From NCBI RefSeq assembly GCF_008806955.1, contig NZ_CP031727.1, forward strand, positions 1,488,001-1,552,000: a stretch of DNA of 64,000 bases, written 5' to 3'. Origin of the DNA: Cellvibrio sp. KY-YJ-3. Lineage in GTDB: Bacteria > Pseudomonadota > Gammaproteobacteria > Pseudomonadales > Cellvibrionaceae. The notes under the pieces were generated by a model that did not search any database, had not been told where the DNA came from, and saw only the letters and a list, made by a program, of their open reading frames with translations. Positions 15,924 through 25,914 of this stretch are shown here, one piece after another. Numbering within the stretch: the first letter of the stretch is position 1; the number at the start of each line of letters is the position of its first letter. The position numbers and the translations under genes were made by a program.

Positions 15924-16874
15924 TTATTCTTCTTGGTACAGATGGCCAAGGCCGGTAATCACATGGCGTCGCCAATGGGTTTGTGCCCAGCTGAGTAGTT
16001 CGCTGGTAGAGGCGCGCGCCAAATCAACAGGGGGATTCTGCCCTAAAAAGCCTAGCCCATGCCACAGATTCCTGCTCGCTTGTGCTGAGTCGATAGCCTT
16101 GGCGTGATTTTGTTTGCTTAGCTTCTGACCATTAGATTGTAGCGCGAGTGGCACATGGCCAAAGGCGGGCGTTGGTGCATCGAGCAAGTTGAACAGAAAT
16201 AGCTGGCGTGCGGTCACCTCCAGTAGATCGCTGCCGCGAATAATATGGGTGATTTGTTGGTGGATATCGTCCACCACTACCGCCAGTTGATAGGCATAAA
16301 AGCCATCGCGCCGCTTGAGGATTTGATCGCCCGCCTGGGTGCGCAGGTTTTGGGTTTGCTGCCCTTGGATCAAATCCTCAAAAGTCACCCACTCAGTCTG
16401 TGGGCGATGGGGAATGTCGTAGAGTTTCAGGCGAATGGCGTAGGGCTTGGCAATATCCACTTGCCGGTGGCGACAGCGGCCATCGTAAATACCGCCCATC
16501 GCTGCTAATTCCTGACGCGAGCAACCGCAGGGGTAGGCCAGATTTTGGGCGATCAACCACTCTAGGGTCTCCTGATAAGACTGATGGCGCGCGCTTTGGT
16601 AGAGCACTTGTTCATCCCACTGCAAACCGTGGTCTTCGAGTGTCTGCAAAATCAGGCTGGCAGCGCCGGGTTGTTCGCGCGGCGGGTCCAAATCCTCCAT
16701 GCGTACCAACCATTGGCCATGATTGGCTTTGGCATCGAGATAACTGGCAAGCGCGCTGACCAGTGAGCCGAAATGCAGTGGGCCGCTGGGAGATGGGGCA
16801 AAACGTCCGCGATAGCGGGTGTTATCAAGCTTGGATGGCGTAACGCTGGGATCTATAGAGGGAGTGGCAGACAT
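15924..16874 (-). CDS. gluQ: Glutamyl-queuosine tRNA(Asp) synthetase
   Basis: A truncated paralogue of glutamyl-tRNA synthetase (316 aa) that attaches glutamate to queuosine in the tRNA-Asp anticodon. It has the nucleotide motif RGRFAPSPSGPLHFGSLVSA, the RMEDLDPPREQPGA stretch, a zinc-binding Cys cluster (YPCGCSR...GRCRH) and a KLSK-like QKLSKQNHAKA. The anticodon-binding domain is absent, as expected. The ATG at 16874 starts only a few bases after the dksA terminator. An upstream in-frame extension would overlap dksA. Confidence 0.93.
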   Translation of the reverse strand: MSATPSIDPSVTPSKLDNTRYRGRFAPSPSGPLHFGSLVSALASYLDAKANHGQWLVRMEDLDPPREQPGAASLILQTLEDHGLQWDEQVLYQSARHQSYQETLEWLIAQNLAYPCGCSRQELAAMGGIYDGRCRHRQVDIAKPYAIRLKLYDIPHRPQTEWVTFEDLIQGQQTQNLRTQAGDQILKRRDGFYAYQLAVVVDDIHQQITHIIRGSDLLEVTARQLFLFNLLDAPTPAFGHVPLALQSNGQKLSKQNHAKAIDSAQASRNLWHGLGFLGQNPPVDLARASTSELLSWAQTHWRRHVITGLGHLYQEE

Positions 16875-16901
16875 AATAAAAGAGGCGGGTGGCCCCGCCT
16901 C
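16875..16901 (-). terminator. dksA terminator abutting gluQ
   Basis: On the minus strand an eight-base stem (GAGGCGGG with CCCGCCTC) and a four-base loop are followed by TTTTATT. The gluQ ATG begins immediately after. In enteric bacteria gluQ is also expressed by read-through of a terminator after dksA, so this looks like a conserved coupling. Confidence 0.82.
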
Positions 16902-16914
16902 CGGCAAATCGGCC

Positions 16915-17358
16915 TTAGCCGCCGATTTGTTTTTCTTTGATTTCGGCGAGGGTTTTGCAATCCACGCACAGGGTAGCGGTTGGGCGCGCTTCAAGGCGAC
17001 GAATGCCAATCTCTACGCCACAGGCATCGCAGTAGCCATAATCGTTGTTCTCGATCAGCTCCAGGGTGCTGTCAATCTTTTTAATTAATTTGCGTTCGCG
17101 GTCGCGGGTGCGCAGTTCGAGGCTGAATTCCTCTTCCTGGCTGGCGCGGTCGGCGGGATCGGGGAAGTTAGCCGCTTCGTCTTTCATGTGGCTAACGGTG
17201 CGATCTACTTCTTCCATCAATTCTGAGCGCCAGTTGAGCAGCAATTGTCTGAAGTGCAGCTTCTGGTTGTCGTTCATATACTCTTCACCTTTTTTCTCCA
17301 CATAGGGAGTGAAAGGGCGGAGTGCGAAGGTTTCAGTAGAGGGAGATTTTTTCGCCAT
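16915..17358 (-). CDS. dksA: RNA polymerase-binding transcription factor DksA
   Basis: Global regulator (147 aa) that enters the RNA polymerase secondary channel and, with ppGpp, represses rRNA and tunes amino-acid promoters. The coiled coil has VDRTVSHMKDEAANFPDPADRASQEE, including the tip residues DPADRA. The four-cysteine zinc finger (CDAC...CVDC) is intact, so this is the classical zinc form. I place the start at MAKKSPS (17358), with GAGG eight bases upstream. The ATG at 17379 would add seven residues. gluQ follows. Confidence 0.96.
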   Translation of the reverse strand: MAKKSPSTETFALRPFTPYVEKKGEEYMNDNQKLHFRQLLLNWRSELMEEVDRTVSHMKDEAANFPDPADRASQEEEFSLELRTRDRERKLIKKIDSTLELIENNDYGYCDACGVEIGIRRLEARPTATLCVDCKTLAEIKEKQIGG

Positions 17359-17616
17359 ATGTAGCGCCTCGTAAGACATCCTGGATCATCGATCATCTGC
17401 ACCAGGGGGTGGGCAGAATTAGAAGGGGGAGCAAGCTATCAGATAACAAATGCGAGTGCTAGCGTTTTTTCGCAGCTTTTGGCGCCGTTAGCTGTGTTGG
17501 CTTGAATCCTGTCCCGGGTTTTGTCCTAAACAAAAACTATAGCCGCAAAATGGTGCATTTGTGGTTCAATTTGCCACTTTTTTGTCACCTTATCGTTACA
17601 CATCTGGCGTTAATTT

Positions 17617-18345
17617 ATGGATCAGCAATCCGTTATACCTGTGTTTTACCCCGCGCAATTACTCAAGCGCTATAAACGGTTTCTCGCTGATGTGCGTCTG
17701 CCCGATGGCAGCGAAATCACTATTCACTGCCCCAATACCGGCTCGATGAAAAACTGTGTGCTGCCCGACAGCCCCTGCTGGTATTCAGTATCCGCCAGTA
17801 AAACCCGTAAATACCCGCAGACCCTGGAAGTAGTCAGCACGCCCGGCGGGCATCTGGCCGGTATCAATACCGCGCGCACCAATGAACTGGTGGGGGATGC
17901 GTTGGCGGTGGGGGTGATCCGCGAGTTGCAGGGTTACACGGCGATAAAACGCGAGGTGGTCTACGGCGATGAAAAATCGCGCATCGACTTTTTATTGTCA
18001 GGTCACCCGCAGGATGCGCGCCTCTGCTATCTGGAGGTAAAAAACGTCACTTTGATGGAAACGGAAGGGCAGGGTTATTTTCCCGATGCCGTGAGTGAGC
18101 GCGGCAGCAAACATTTGCGCGAATTGATGTTAATGGTGGCGCAGGGGCATAGAGCCGTATTGCTATTTTGTGTGCAGCATACGGGTATTCAACAGGTGAG
18201 CCCGGCGGATCATATCGACCCGGTTTATGGTGCGACTTTGCGCGCGGCGATAGCGGCCGGTGTGGAGGTAATCGCCTATGCGGCACAGATTAAGCCTGCA
18301 CAGGGGCTCATAGTGTTGGATCAGTCGCTGCCGGTGCTGTATTAG
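17617..18345 (+). CDS. sfsA: Sugar fermentation stimulation protein SfsA homologue
   Basis: A 242-residue SfsA family protein, a DNA-binding/nuclease-fold protein whose precise role is unsettled. Typical blocks are [72 protein letters not shown] and [16 protein letters not shown]. The K-N-V-T and D-F motifs resemble a PD-(D/E)XK nuclease core. It diverges from dksA, often its neighbour in gammaproteobacteria. Its 3' end overlaps the convergent EamA gene by 38 bases. Confidence 0.93.
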   Translation: MDQQSVIPVFYPAQLLKRYKRFLADVRLPDGSEITIHCPNTGSMKNCVLPDSPCWYSVSASKTRKYPQTLEVVSTPGGHLAGINTARTNELVGDALAVGVIRELQGYTAIKREVVYGDEKSRIDFLLSGHPQDARLCYLEVKNVTLMETEGQGYFPDAVSERGSKHLRELMLMVAQGHRAVLLFCVQHTGIQQVSPADHIDPVYGATLRAAIAAGVEVIAYAAQIKPAQGLIVLDQSLPVLY

Positions 18346-19249
18346 CTTTTTTACCGCCAAAATTGATCACCGCTACTGCGCCTAAAATCAGAATAGTGGC
18401 GCTGAGCTCCGGCCAGCCGGGTTCTTCGCCCAGCAAATAAATGCTGGAGACCACCCCGATCAAGGGCGTCATCAGTGACGAGAGCGATGACACGCTCACC
18501 GGCACTAGCGTCACCAGGCGCACCCAGGCCCAGTAACAAAACATAAACGCGAAAAATACGTTGTACACCACGCCCCAGAGCGCGAGTGTGGAGGGCATGT
18601 GTTGTGGGGGGCCGTCTACCAGTGCGGCGGCGACCATAATGGGCAGGCTGGCGAGCAGCAGTAACCAGCCGGTGAGTACCACCGTGTTGAGCGGGATCTG
18701 CCAGAGTTTCATCAGCACAGTGCCAGCACCCCAGGACCAGGCGGCGGCAATCATCAGTAGCGCACCTACCAGCAATTGCAGGTTAAACGGGCCACTAAAC
18801 CAGGCGATCAAGGATTCGCTCATCAGCGCGGCTATGCCACCAATCCCCAGTAACAGCGCACAACCAATTCGCAGGGTGAATTTGTCCTGCAGCACCCACA
18901 CCGACAGCAGCACCGTCCAGATGGGCATGGTGTAACCCAGCAGTGCGGAGCGCCCGGCGGGCAGCAAGCTCAGGCCGTAGGTTGCCATTACATTCCAGCC
19001 GACGATATTGAGCAGGCACACCCACAGCAGTTTTTTGACATAACCCTTGGGCAGTGCCAGCGACAAACCTGACGCCCGCGCCAGCCCGAGAATGCCCAGC
19101 CCCCCAAAAAACAGGCAAAAGGCGCGAAAAGTCAGCGGTGGAATTTCGCTGATGATGAATTTCATGATGGGCCAGTTAATGCCCCAGCCAATGGCCAGAC
19201 CAATTAACAATAAAATGCCTTCAATAGAAAGGCGCTGAGAGTGGGGCAT
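18308..19249 (-). CDS. EamA/DMT family transporter
   Basis: A 313-residue inner-membrane protein of the drug/metabolite transporter superfamily. It has about ten hydrophobic helices arranged as two EamA repeats: [18 protein letters not shown] opens the first and [20 protein letters not shown] the second. Conserved family features such as [26 protein letters not shown] and [24 protein letters not shown] are present. Substrates of this family range from amino acids to nucleosides and cannot be read here. The tail overlaps sfsA, so the two genes may interfere transcriptionally. Confidence 0.87.
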   Translation of the reverse strand: MPHSQRLSIEGILLLIGLAIGWGINWPIMKFIISEIPPLTFRAFCLFFGGLGILGLARASGLSLALPKGYVKKLLWVCLLNIVGWNVMATYGLSLLPAGRSALLGYTMPIWTVLLSVWVLQDKFTLRIGCALLLGIGGIAALMSESLIAWFSGPFNLQLLVGALLMIAAAWSWGAGTVLMKLWQIPLNTVVLTGWLLLLASLPIMVAAALVDGPPQHMPSTLALWGVVYNVFFAFMFCYWAWVRLVTLVPVSVSSLSSLMTPLIGVVSSIYLLGEEPGWPELSATILILGAVAVINFGGKKANTAPAATDPTL

Positions 19250-19288
19250 GGGTATCGCTTATCGGTCGTGAGGGCTGAATAGAGTGAA

Positions 19289-19840
19289 TTAAGGTGCCGT
19301 GGCTGGTGGGAATTGGCCAAGCAGTTGCGCCATGGTCGCCCCCAATTTTTGCTCGGCGCTGAGAGAGAACTGAATCAGTGGAATGCCTTCCGCGCTGCCG
19401 CGCCAAATCAAAGTGTTGTCGCTGGCGCGGGTAACGTCGATCAGCATCACGCCTTCCTGTTTGCCTCTATTGAGCAGTTGCGATGTGCCCAAGCCAACAC
19501 TGCCATTGCGCCCAATCGGCATGCCAATACCTATACCAATACTGCTATTGCCACCTTTGCTTTGGCGCGCAAATACTTGCATATCCAGAAGTAAATCGGG
19601 CTTGTCGTGCGTGCGCGCAAAACCTTGCGCGGCTAATTGATTGTCTGCCAAACGCTCAAGTAACGCTGGATCGGTTCCGCCAATGTCAACCGTTACGGCG
19701 CGCCAGCTATAGGTTTTCAGATTGTTAAAATCGGTTCCCGATTTGTAATCATTCGCGTAATGGACATTGGCGCAGCCGCTGAATAGGAGCCCAGCGACAA
19801 TAGCGAACAGGGCGTAAAAGCGAGCGTGAAGTTGGCGCAT
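19289..19840 (-). CDS. DUF4136 lipoprotein
   Basis: A 183-residue predicted lipoprotein. The signal sequence MRQLHARFYALFAIVAGLLFSGC ends at a lipobox (LFSGC). The mature part has the DUF4136 pattern: DYKSGTDFNNLKTYSWR near the N-terminus, a middle DPALLERLADNQLAAQGFAR, and the late strand MLIDVTRASDNTLIWRGSAEG. A Gly/Ser/Ile-rich segment (GGNSSIGIGIGMPIGRNGSVGLG) is typical of these proteins. The function is unknown. The ATG at 19840 was chosen as it begins the signal peptide. Confidence 0.85.
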   Translation of the reverse strand: MRQLHARFYALFAIVAGLLFSGCANVHYANDYKSGTDFNNLKTYSWRAVTVDIGGTDPALLERLADNQLAAQGFARTHDKPDLLLDMQVFARQSKGGNSSIGIGIGMPIGRNGSVGLGTSQLLNRGKQEGVMLIDVTRASDNTLIWRGSAEGIPLIQFSLSAEQKLGATMAQLLGQFPPATAP

Positions 19841-20012
19841 GTGGAGTCCCTTTGATGGCGGAATGTAGGGCATCAGTATACTCCGCTGTTTTTGTAATAA
19901 ATGTGTGAATTTGCAAAAAAGCGCTGCCTCACGCAGACTTGGCCGGTTAATTGCGTCGATTTTTTTGTTGTCGCAGGTTTTGTTATTTCAGCTTCAGGCC
20001 AAAGGAGTTTTT

Positions 20013-20837
20013 GTGGATTTCGTTCTTGTAATAAAAGCGATTGTGATGGGTATTGTCGAGGGAGTTACCGAACTATTGCCTATATCCAGTACCGGCCATT
20101 TAATTCTTGCCGCGGATATGATGAATTTTCTGGAGAACGAGAAGCGCACCGTTTTTGAAATTTTTATCCAAATGGGCGCCATGCTTGCAATTGTGTGGGA
20201 GTATCGGCGCAAAATTTTTGGCAGTTTGGGCGGTGTGGTTCGCCCGGGTATTGAGCGTAATCTTTACGTCAACGTGGCGCTGGCATTTTTTCCGGCAGCG
20301 CTGATCGGCTTTTTGCTCAGCGATTTCATCATGACCTATTTGTTCAGCCCTTATGTGGTAGCAAGTGGATTTATTGTGGGTGGTTTGGCGATTATCTGGG
20401 TAGAAAAGTTTGCTTACGCGCCGCGCATTCAAGAGATGGATGACCTGAGTTACAGGGATGCGCTGAAAGTGGGTTTGTGCCAATGTTTGGCGTTAATTCC
20501 CGGCACTTCGCGCTCGGGTGCCACAATTATCGGTGGTATGTATTTCGGTTTATCGCGCAAGGCCTCCACCGAATTTTCCTTTTTTCTCGCGATTCCCATG
20601 ATATCGGCAGCATCGCTTTACAGCTTATGGGGCGCACGTGAACAATTGGAGTGGAGTGATGCAGGTATTCTGGCTGTCGGGTTTATCACCGCGTTTATTG
20701 CTACCTTTGTGGTGATGCGCGCATTGTTAATTTTTATTAGCAAGCACACCTATATCGCTTTTGCCTGGTACCGCATTGCCTTTGGTATTCTGATATTGAT
20801 TACGGCATATACCGGGGCGATAAGTTGGAGCCATTGA
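20013..20837 (+). CDS. uppP: Undecaprenyl-diphosphatase
   Basis: Membrane enzyme (274 aa) that dephosphorylates undecaprenyl pyrophosphate to recycle the lipid carrier for peptidoglycan and other polymers; it also gives bacitracin tolerance. Signatures are IVEGVTELLPISSTGHLIL and the second catalytic block IPGTSRSGATIIGGM. It has about seven hydrophobic segments. The GTG at 20013 is preceded by AAAGGAG with a five-base gap and gives the normal family length. An upstream GTG at 19905 would add 36 unrelated residues. Confidence 0.95.
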   Translation: MDFVLVIKAIVMGIVEGVTELLPISSTGHLILAADMMNFLENEKRTVFEIFIQMGAMLAIVWEYRRKIFGSLGGVVRPGIERNLYVNVALAFFPAALIGFLLSDFIMTYLFSPYVVASGFIVGGLAIIWVEKFAYAPRIQEMDDLSYRDALKVGLCQCLALIPGTSRSGATIIGGMYFGLSRKASTEFSFFLAIPMISAASLYSLWGAREQLEWSDAGILAVGFITAFIATFVVMRALLIFISKHTYIAFAWYRIAFGILILITAYTGAISWSH

Positions 20838-20932
20838 TTTATCTGCCGATAATTTGCTGAATACGTATGTAAGCCCTGCTGTGGAACCGCCGGGCTTGTT
20901 ACTATCTGGGTATTCCTTGATCGGGTCTGCCC

Positions 20933-21868
20933 ATGAAAATAATGTTAAACCTCCTTATTTCGCTGCTCTTTTTGAATGGATGCGCAACGCCCTCATTGCA
21001 TTCCAACGCCACTGCTGCACAGTCGCGTATTGATTACCTCAATGCGTTTTCCTCGCGCTATGTCATACCGCGCAATGTAGAAGTCTGGTTGCCGCGCCAG
21101 TATTTTTTAACTCCCAATACTGCTTTGCCCGTGCTCTATATGCACGATGGCCAAAATTTATTTAGCCCGCACAGCGCCAATTTTGGCGTAGCGTGGGAGG
21201 TGGATGATATTGCCCAGCGGTTAATGGATGAAGGCAGGATAAAACCGGCAATTATTGTGGGTATCTGGAGTACGCCACAGCGGCGGATGGAATATTTTCC
21301 CGAACGTGCGGCGAGTTATTTTTCGGCGCAGGATGAAACCGTCATTGAAAAACTCAAACTGCATTTAGGTGAAGGAAAAAATAGCGAGTATCGGGCTGAT
21401 GACTATTTGAAATTTATCGTACAAGAATTAAAACCCTATATCGATACTCACTACCGCAGCTTGCCTGAACGCGAAAATACACTCATTGCAGGTAGTTCTA
21501 TGGGTGGTTTAATTTCACTGTATGCGCTCAGTGAATACCCGCAGGTATTTGGTAGCGCGGCAGGTGTGTCTACCCATTGGCCACTATTCTTTAATAATGA
21601 GCAGATGGGGCCTGCTGAAAAGCTGCGTGATTATCTGCGCGATTATTTTCCTGTGGCGGGGCAGCATCGTATTTATTTTGATTTTGGTACCGCGACGCTG
21701 GATCAGTATTACGAAGTGCATCAGCTTCAGGTTGATAACATTATGCGCGCCAAAGGTTATGTGCAGGGGCGCGATTGGGTAACCAAAAAATTCCCCGGTG
21801 CTGAACACAATGAGCAAGCTTGGCAAGCACGCGTGGATACCATTCTGCAATTTTTGTTAAAACCCTAA
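20933..21868 (+). CDS. Esterase D-like alpha/beta-hydrolase, putative lipoprotein
   Basis: A 311-residue predicted lipoprotein (MKIMLNLLISLLFLNGC lipobox) with a putative esterase (PF00756-type) domain. It shows VEVWLPRQYF, LPVLYMHDGQNLF, the nucleophile elbow AGSSMGGLISLYAL and a late EHNEQAW that may carry the catalytic His. The family includes siderophore esterases, carbohydrate acetyl/feruloyl esterases and S-formylglutathione hydrolases. In a polysaccharide degrader a hemicellulose-side-chain esterase is plausible, but unproven. It converges with the sulfatase gene. Confidence 0.85.
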   Translation: MKIMLNLLISLLFLNGCATPSLHSNATAAQSRIDYLNAFSSRYVIPRNVEVWLPRQYFLTPNTALPVLYMHDGQNLFSPHSANFGVAWEVDDIAQRLMDEGRIKPAIIVGIWSTPQRRMEYFPERAASYFSAQDETVIEKLKLHLGEGKNSEYRADDYLKFIVQELKPYIDTHYRSLPERENTLIAGSSMGGLISLYALSEYPQVFGSAAGVSTHWPLFFNNEQMGPAEKLRDYLRDYFPVAGQHRIYFDFGTATLDQYYEVHQLQVDNIMRAKGYVQGRDWVTKKFPGAEHNEQAWQARVDTILQFLLKP

Positions 21869-21878
21869 ACGCGATTCT

Positions 21879-23729
21879 TTAGTGTTTACCGGAAAGCAAC
21901 CCGCGCGATTCGGTATCCCTGAAAAAGCGCCGCTCTTCATCTTGCAGCTGATGCAGTTTTTCTTTATCCAGAGTGCGATTGGTGTTGTTGATATCGGTCC
22001 ATGCATATTGTTTGCCCGTGCTGCGATCCAACACGGTGCCGTCAACCCAGTAGGCATTATTGTAGTAAGACGACATCACCAGGCTGCGGTTTTCGGGCAG
22101 GGAAAATAAATTTGTTCCGGTGCTATAGGCTTCGCGGGCGGTATCGCAGCCGAGCACTTCTTGCATCAGCGTAGGTACAACATCCTGATGGCTGGACACC
22201 CTGGTTTCATGCCGGGCAAGTTTTTGTCCGGGAGCGTGTACCAGCAACGGTGTATGGGTTTGCCAGCGGGTAAAGTTGCTGCCATGGCCCCAGAACCCAG
22301 CTTTGTTTTCATTAAATTCTTCCGCGTGATCGCCGGTAATAATTACCCAGCTATTTTCCAATGCGCCGCTTTTTTCAAGGTGATTGAGAATTTCCCCGAG
22401 TAGATGATCTACATAGAAAAGGCTGTTGTAGTAATCATTTTTGTAGGGCGTGTTGTCTGCCTGTTTATTAAATGCATAACCTCCTTTTACGCTAGGCAAT
22501 GGCGTAAAGCGGGCAAACTTTTTGGGGTATTTATAGGGCGAGTGAGACGAGGTTAAAAATACAAAATCAAACCGCGGCTGCGTGCTTGTTTGTTGGCGCT
22601 CCTGTTGTTGCAAAAATTTTGTTACCACTGCTGCATCTGTTTTGGCTTGATAAAAATCCGATTCCGGCACGCGCGGGAAAATCAAACTGCGCATGGCAAA
22701 ACGATCCAGATTGGAGTTGGTGAAAATTCGTTGTTCAAAACCCTGTGCGGCCAGCCTTTCAGTAAATTCACTGGGGTTAGCTGCAGGGGTTGCTTTAAAT
22801 GCCGGGTAATAGCTGGCGTGCAGCCCATAAAAAAGACTAAACAGCCCAGGTATGGTGGCGGAACCACCGGAAATATGCTGATCAAAGTGCGTGGCTTTTT
22901 TACTAAAGCGCGCAACATTAGGCATGATTTCCGGTTGCAGTGCTGCGGCTTGCCAGCTCTCTACTACCAGCATGATAATGGATGGCGGCGAGGCTACTAT
23001 TTCACACTGCAATGGCTCCAATGGATAACGCACTACACTTTTTTCCTGAATGGCGCTGCGGTTCATTGTGCCTTGTGTAGCGGGTAACAAACCGGGCAGG
23101 AGCTGTGTTAAGGCTTCAGCATGTTTGCTGCTGGTAATCGGGCGGTACACCGGCAGATAGGGGTTGATATAACTCACTTCCTGGCGATGATATTTATCAG
23201 CCCAGATGTTGAGTGATGAATTGCCTGCAAACAACACTATGATTGTGCAGCTAAGTAACGCTACAGGCCGCAAGCTTAATTTGTGGTGTTCGGATTTTTT
23301 ATATACCCAGCGGCTTAGCAACCAACAGCCGGTCGCAATCAGTGCTGCCAGCGCGGCGGCCGATACCACAATAATATTGGGTAAGCCCAGGCCTTCAAAA
23401 TCCATAAGAAACATTTCAATCATTATCCAATCTACATGAAACAGATAAAGGTTGAAGGTGGCGGCATCAACGCACAAATAAATTAACCACAGTGCCAGCA
23501 GCAGCGCATAGAGTGGGCGAGTCCAGCGCGTGCTGGCGAGCGGTGATAATACCAATGCAATAATGATAATGAGCAGCCCGTAATAGCCGAGACTGCTGTA
23601 TAGATAGAGTTGTCCATGCAAGGTGTCGGGTGCGGGTATCATCCACCAATAACAGGCGATGGGTATTAGCGATAGGAGCAGCACTAGCAGTGTGAGGTAA
23701 GTGTGCGCAATGAAATACCTTTTTTTCAT
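21879..23729 (-). CDS. YejM/PbgA-like membrane sulfatase-fold protein
   Basis: About 616 residues. Five N-terminal membrane helices (residues 1-190, DUF3413-like) are followed by a periplasmic alkaline-phosphatase/sulfatase-fold domain: SIIMLVVESWQAAALQPEIMPN, GGSATIPGLFSLFYG, VFLTSSHSPYKYP and WVIITGDHAEEF. YejM/PbgA controls LPS synthesis by sensing LPS and signalling through LapB; related proteins are phosphoethanolamine transferases. I favour the ATG at 23729; a GTG at 23753 is possible. No LPS genes are adjacent, so the role here is unconfirmed. Confidence 0.85.
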   Translation of the reverse strand: MKKRYFIAHTYLTLLVLLLSLIPIACYWWMIPAPDTLHGQLYLYSSLGYYGLLIIIIALVLSPLASTRWTRPLYALLLALWLIYLCVDAATFNLYLFHVDWIMIEMFLMDFEGLGLPNIIVVSAAALAALIATGCWLLSRWVYKKSEHHKLSLRPVALLSCTIIVLFAGNSSLNIWADKYHRQEVSYINPYLPVYRPITSSKHAEALTQLLPGLLPATQGTMNRSAIQEKSVVRYPLEPLQCEIVASPPSIIMLVVESWQAAALQPEIMPNVARFSKKATHFDQHISGGSATIPGLFSLFYGLHASYYPAFKATPAANPSEFTERLAAQGFEQRIFTNSNLDRFAMRSLIFPRVPESDFYQAKTDAAVVTKFLQQQERQQTSTQPRFDFVFLTSSHSPYKYPKKFARFTPLPSVKGGYAFNKQADNTPYKNDYYNSLFYVDHLLGEILNHLEKSGALENSWVIITGDHAEEFNENKAGFWGHGSNFTRWQTHTPLLVHAPGQKLARHETRVSSHQDVVPTLMQEVLGCDTAREAYSTGTNLFSLPENRSLVMSSYYNNAYWVDGTVLDRSTGKQYAWTDINNTNRTLDKEKLHQLQDEERRFFRDTESRGLLSGKH

Positions 23730-24005
23730 TTCTATAAGATCCCGATCTAACACTGGTTACAAAAAAGTCACACAAAAAACAGTTGCATAAAAAATAACTA
23801 CACAAAAAACAGGCAAACGAATGCCCGGCCAGAGCTCGTAGGCTGGCGCATATCTGCGAGTTGTATTTGTTGTTATTAGGCGTGGGTTGTAATCAGCAAT
23901 TGCTGCTCAACCATGAGAGGGTGCGCGCATCAAAAAAAATAACAGGCGCACGGAAAATTTATGTCAAGCTTAAATAAACAATATTGGGCGTTGTGCCGAT
24001 ATGAA

Positions 24006-24392
24006 TTAATTGCTCTGTGGGTCAATCAATCGCACCACATTGGTGTTGGCTTCCCGGCTTTTGCCTGCGTGATGCAGTGCTTGTAAGTAGCTATCCCAAA
24101 GCTGCTGTTTGTTTACACCCAATTGATGTAAATATTCCCAAGTATAGATACCAGTGGCATGGCCATCATCAAATGTGAGCTTGAGTGCATAATTACCGGC
24201 GCGCTCAAGGTTCACTATGGCAACGGCTTTTTTACCGTATTGCAGAACCGCCTGCCCGGGCCCATGACCTTTTACTTCAGCGCTGGGTGAATGAACACGC
24301 AAAAATTCTGCCTCCAGTAAAAATTGTTCTGCACCATAATGCAGTTCTAATTGCTGGGAGTTTTTATGAAAGCGAATTTTGTCGGGAGTCAT
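24006..24392 (-). CDS. DUF971 protein downstream of hslU
   Basis: A 128-residue DUF971 (GBBH-like N-terminal) protein. The pattern includes IRFHKNSQQLELHYG near the start, then LRVHSPSAEVKGHG, and LKLTFDDGHATGIYTWEYLHQLG. The last is the family's most conserved block. In Pseudomonas the same gene follows hslVU. The fold binds metal or Fe-S in related proteins, but here only the family can be stated. It is separated from hslU by a terminator, so it is probably read from its own promoter. Confidence 0.88.
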   Translation of the reverse strand: MTPDKIRFHKNSQQLELHYGAEQFLLEAEFLRVHSPSAEVKGHGPGQAVLQYGKKAVAIVNLERAGNYALKLTFDDGHATGIYTWEYLHQLGVNKQQLWDSYLQALHHAGKSREANTNVVRLIDPQSN

Positions 24393-24485
24393 TGATTGGG
24401 GTATCTGTGATAGGCGGTATTACCACGCCATTTGTTACAAAATTCTTACTGATTCTTCTCTCTTGCGCAACTTACACTTGTCATA

Positions 24486-24539
24486 AAAACATCATGCCGC
24501 AATAACAGTCGCCATCTCAGGCTGACGATTATTGCGGCA
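24486..24539 (-). terminator. Terminator downstream of hslU
   Basis: The arms TGCCGCAATAA (24495-24505) and TTATTGCGGCA (24529-24539) are perfect complements of 11 bases, followed on the minus strand by a run containing TTTTT. This ends the hslVU transcript. Confidence 0.8.
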
Positions 24540-24552
24540 CTTAAAACAGTTT

Positions 24553-25875
24553 TTACAAAATAAAGCGGCTGAGGTCTTCGTTTTTGGCCAGTTCACCCAA
24601 GTGACTTTCCACAAACGCTGCATCTATTGTCACGCTGTTATTGCCATCACCGGCAGTGAAGGAAACGTCTTCCAGTAAGCGTTCGAGAATGGTGTGCAAG
24701 CGGCGCGCGCCAATATTTTCAGTGCGCTCATTCACTTCAAAAGCGGTTTCAGCAATGCGGCGAATACCGTCTTTGGTGAAGGTCACACTCACCCCTTCGG
24801 TTTTTAACAGCGCTTCCTGCTGCTCGGTGAGCGACGCGGTTGGCTCGGTGAGAATGCGTTCAAAATCATCGGGGGTAAGCGCTTGTAATTCCACGCGGAT
24901 GGGCAAGCGCCCCTGTAATTCCGGAATTAAATCCGAGGGCTTGCTCAGGTGAAAGGCGCCCGAGGTAATAAACAAAATGTGATCGGTTTTAATCGCGCCG
25001 TGTTTGGTGGTTACCGTGCAGCCTTCAATCAGCGGCAGTAAATCGCGCTGTACGCCTTCGCGCGATACATCGGCCCCACTCACGTTGCCGCGCCGTGCAA
25101 CCTTGTCAATTTCGTCGATAAATACAATGCCGTTTTGCTCGGCCGCTTCAATCGCCTGGGTTTTGATGTCTTCATCGTTGACCAGTTTTGCTGCTTCTTC
25201 ATCCTGCAATTGTTTGAAGGCTTTTTTTACCGTGAGTTTGGCTTTTTTGGTTTTGTCGCGCCCAAGGGAAGAGAACATGCTCTGCAATTGGTTGGTCATA
25301 TCCTCCATGCCCGGTGGCGCCATAATTTCTACGCCTACACTGGCGGCGGCCACATCAATTTCAATTTCTTTATCGTCCAGTTCGCCTTCGCGCAATTTTT
25401 TGCGGAAAATCTGCCGTGTACTCGACTCGTGTTTGCTCTCCTCTGCCGAGAGGTCGCGCGCGGGTGGCAGTAGCACATCCAGAATGCGCTCTTCGGCAGC
25501 TTCGGCAGCGCGGTGTTGCATGGCTTTCATAGCCTGTTCGCGGCGCATTTTAATGGCGACATCCACCAGGTCGCGAATAATGGATTCTACATCGCGGCCG
25601 ACATAACCGACTTCGGTAAATTTGGTCGCTTCCACTTTGATAAACGGCGCATTGGCGAGTTTGGCCAGGCGGCGCGCAATTTCCGTTTTGCCGACGCCGG
25701 TTGGCCCAATCATCAAAATATTTTTTGGGGTAATTTCATTGCGCATCTCGGCAGGCACTTGCATGCGGCGCCAGCGGTTGCGCAGCGCAATCGCCACCGC
25801 GCGTTTGGCGTTGGCTTGGCCGACAATGTGTTTATCTAATTCGTGCACGATTTCGCGCGGAGTCATGGAGGACAT
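24553..25875 (-). CDS. hslU: ATP-dependent protease ATPase subunit HslU
   Basis: AAA+ unfoldase (440 aa) of the HslUV (ClpYQ) protease, which unfolds and feeds substrates to HslV. It has [21 protein letters not shown], Walker [18 protein letters not shown], the pore motif [10 protein letters not shown], an inserted I-domain (about 110-240) and Walker [12 protein letters not shown]. Sensor-2 [10 protein letters not shown] and the C-terminus ...DLSRFIL, which docks into HslV, are also present. The gap to hslV is 39 bases, so the two are one unit. Confidence 0.97.
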   Translation of the reverse strand: MSSMTPREIVHELDKHIVGQANAKRAVAIALRNRWRRMQVPAEMRNEITPKNILMIGPTGVGKTEIARRLAKLANAPFIKVEATKFTEVGYVGRDVESIIRDLVDVAIKMRREQAMKAMQHRAAEAAEERILDVLLPPARDLSAEESKHESSTRQIFRKKLREGELDDKEIEIDVAAASVGVEIMAPPGMEDMTNQLQSMFSSLGRDKTKKAKLTVKKAFKQLQDEEAAKLVNDEDIKTQAIEAAEQNGIVFIDEIDKVARRGNVSGADVSREGVQRDLLPLIEGCTVTTKHGAIKTDHILFITSGAFHLSKPSDLIPELQGRLPIRVELQALTPDDFERILTEPTASLTEQQEALLKTEGVSVTFTKDGIRRIAETAFEVNERTENIGARRLHTILERLLEDVSFTAGDGNNSVTIDAAFVESHLGELAKNEDLSRFIL

Positions 25876-25914
25876 AAAAAACTCTTAAAAGAATGAATTA
25901 AGCTCTTGAATAAA

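Noticed and set aside
25004-25606. Long Ser-rich frame opposite hslU
   Set aside because: It is an antisense shadow of a conserved gene, with a composition typical of a reverse-frame artefact.
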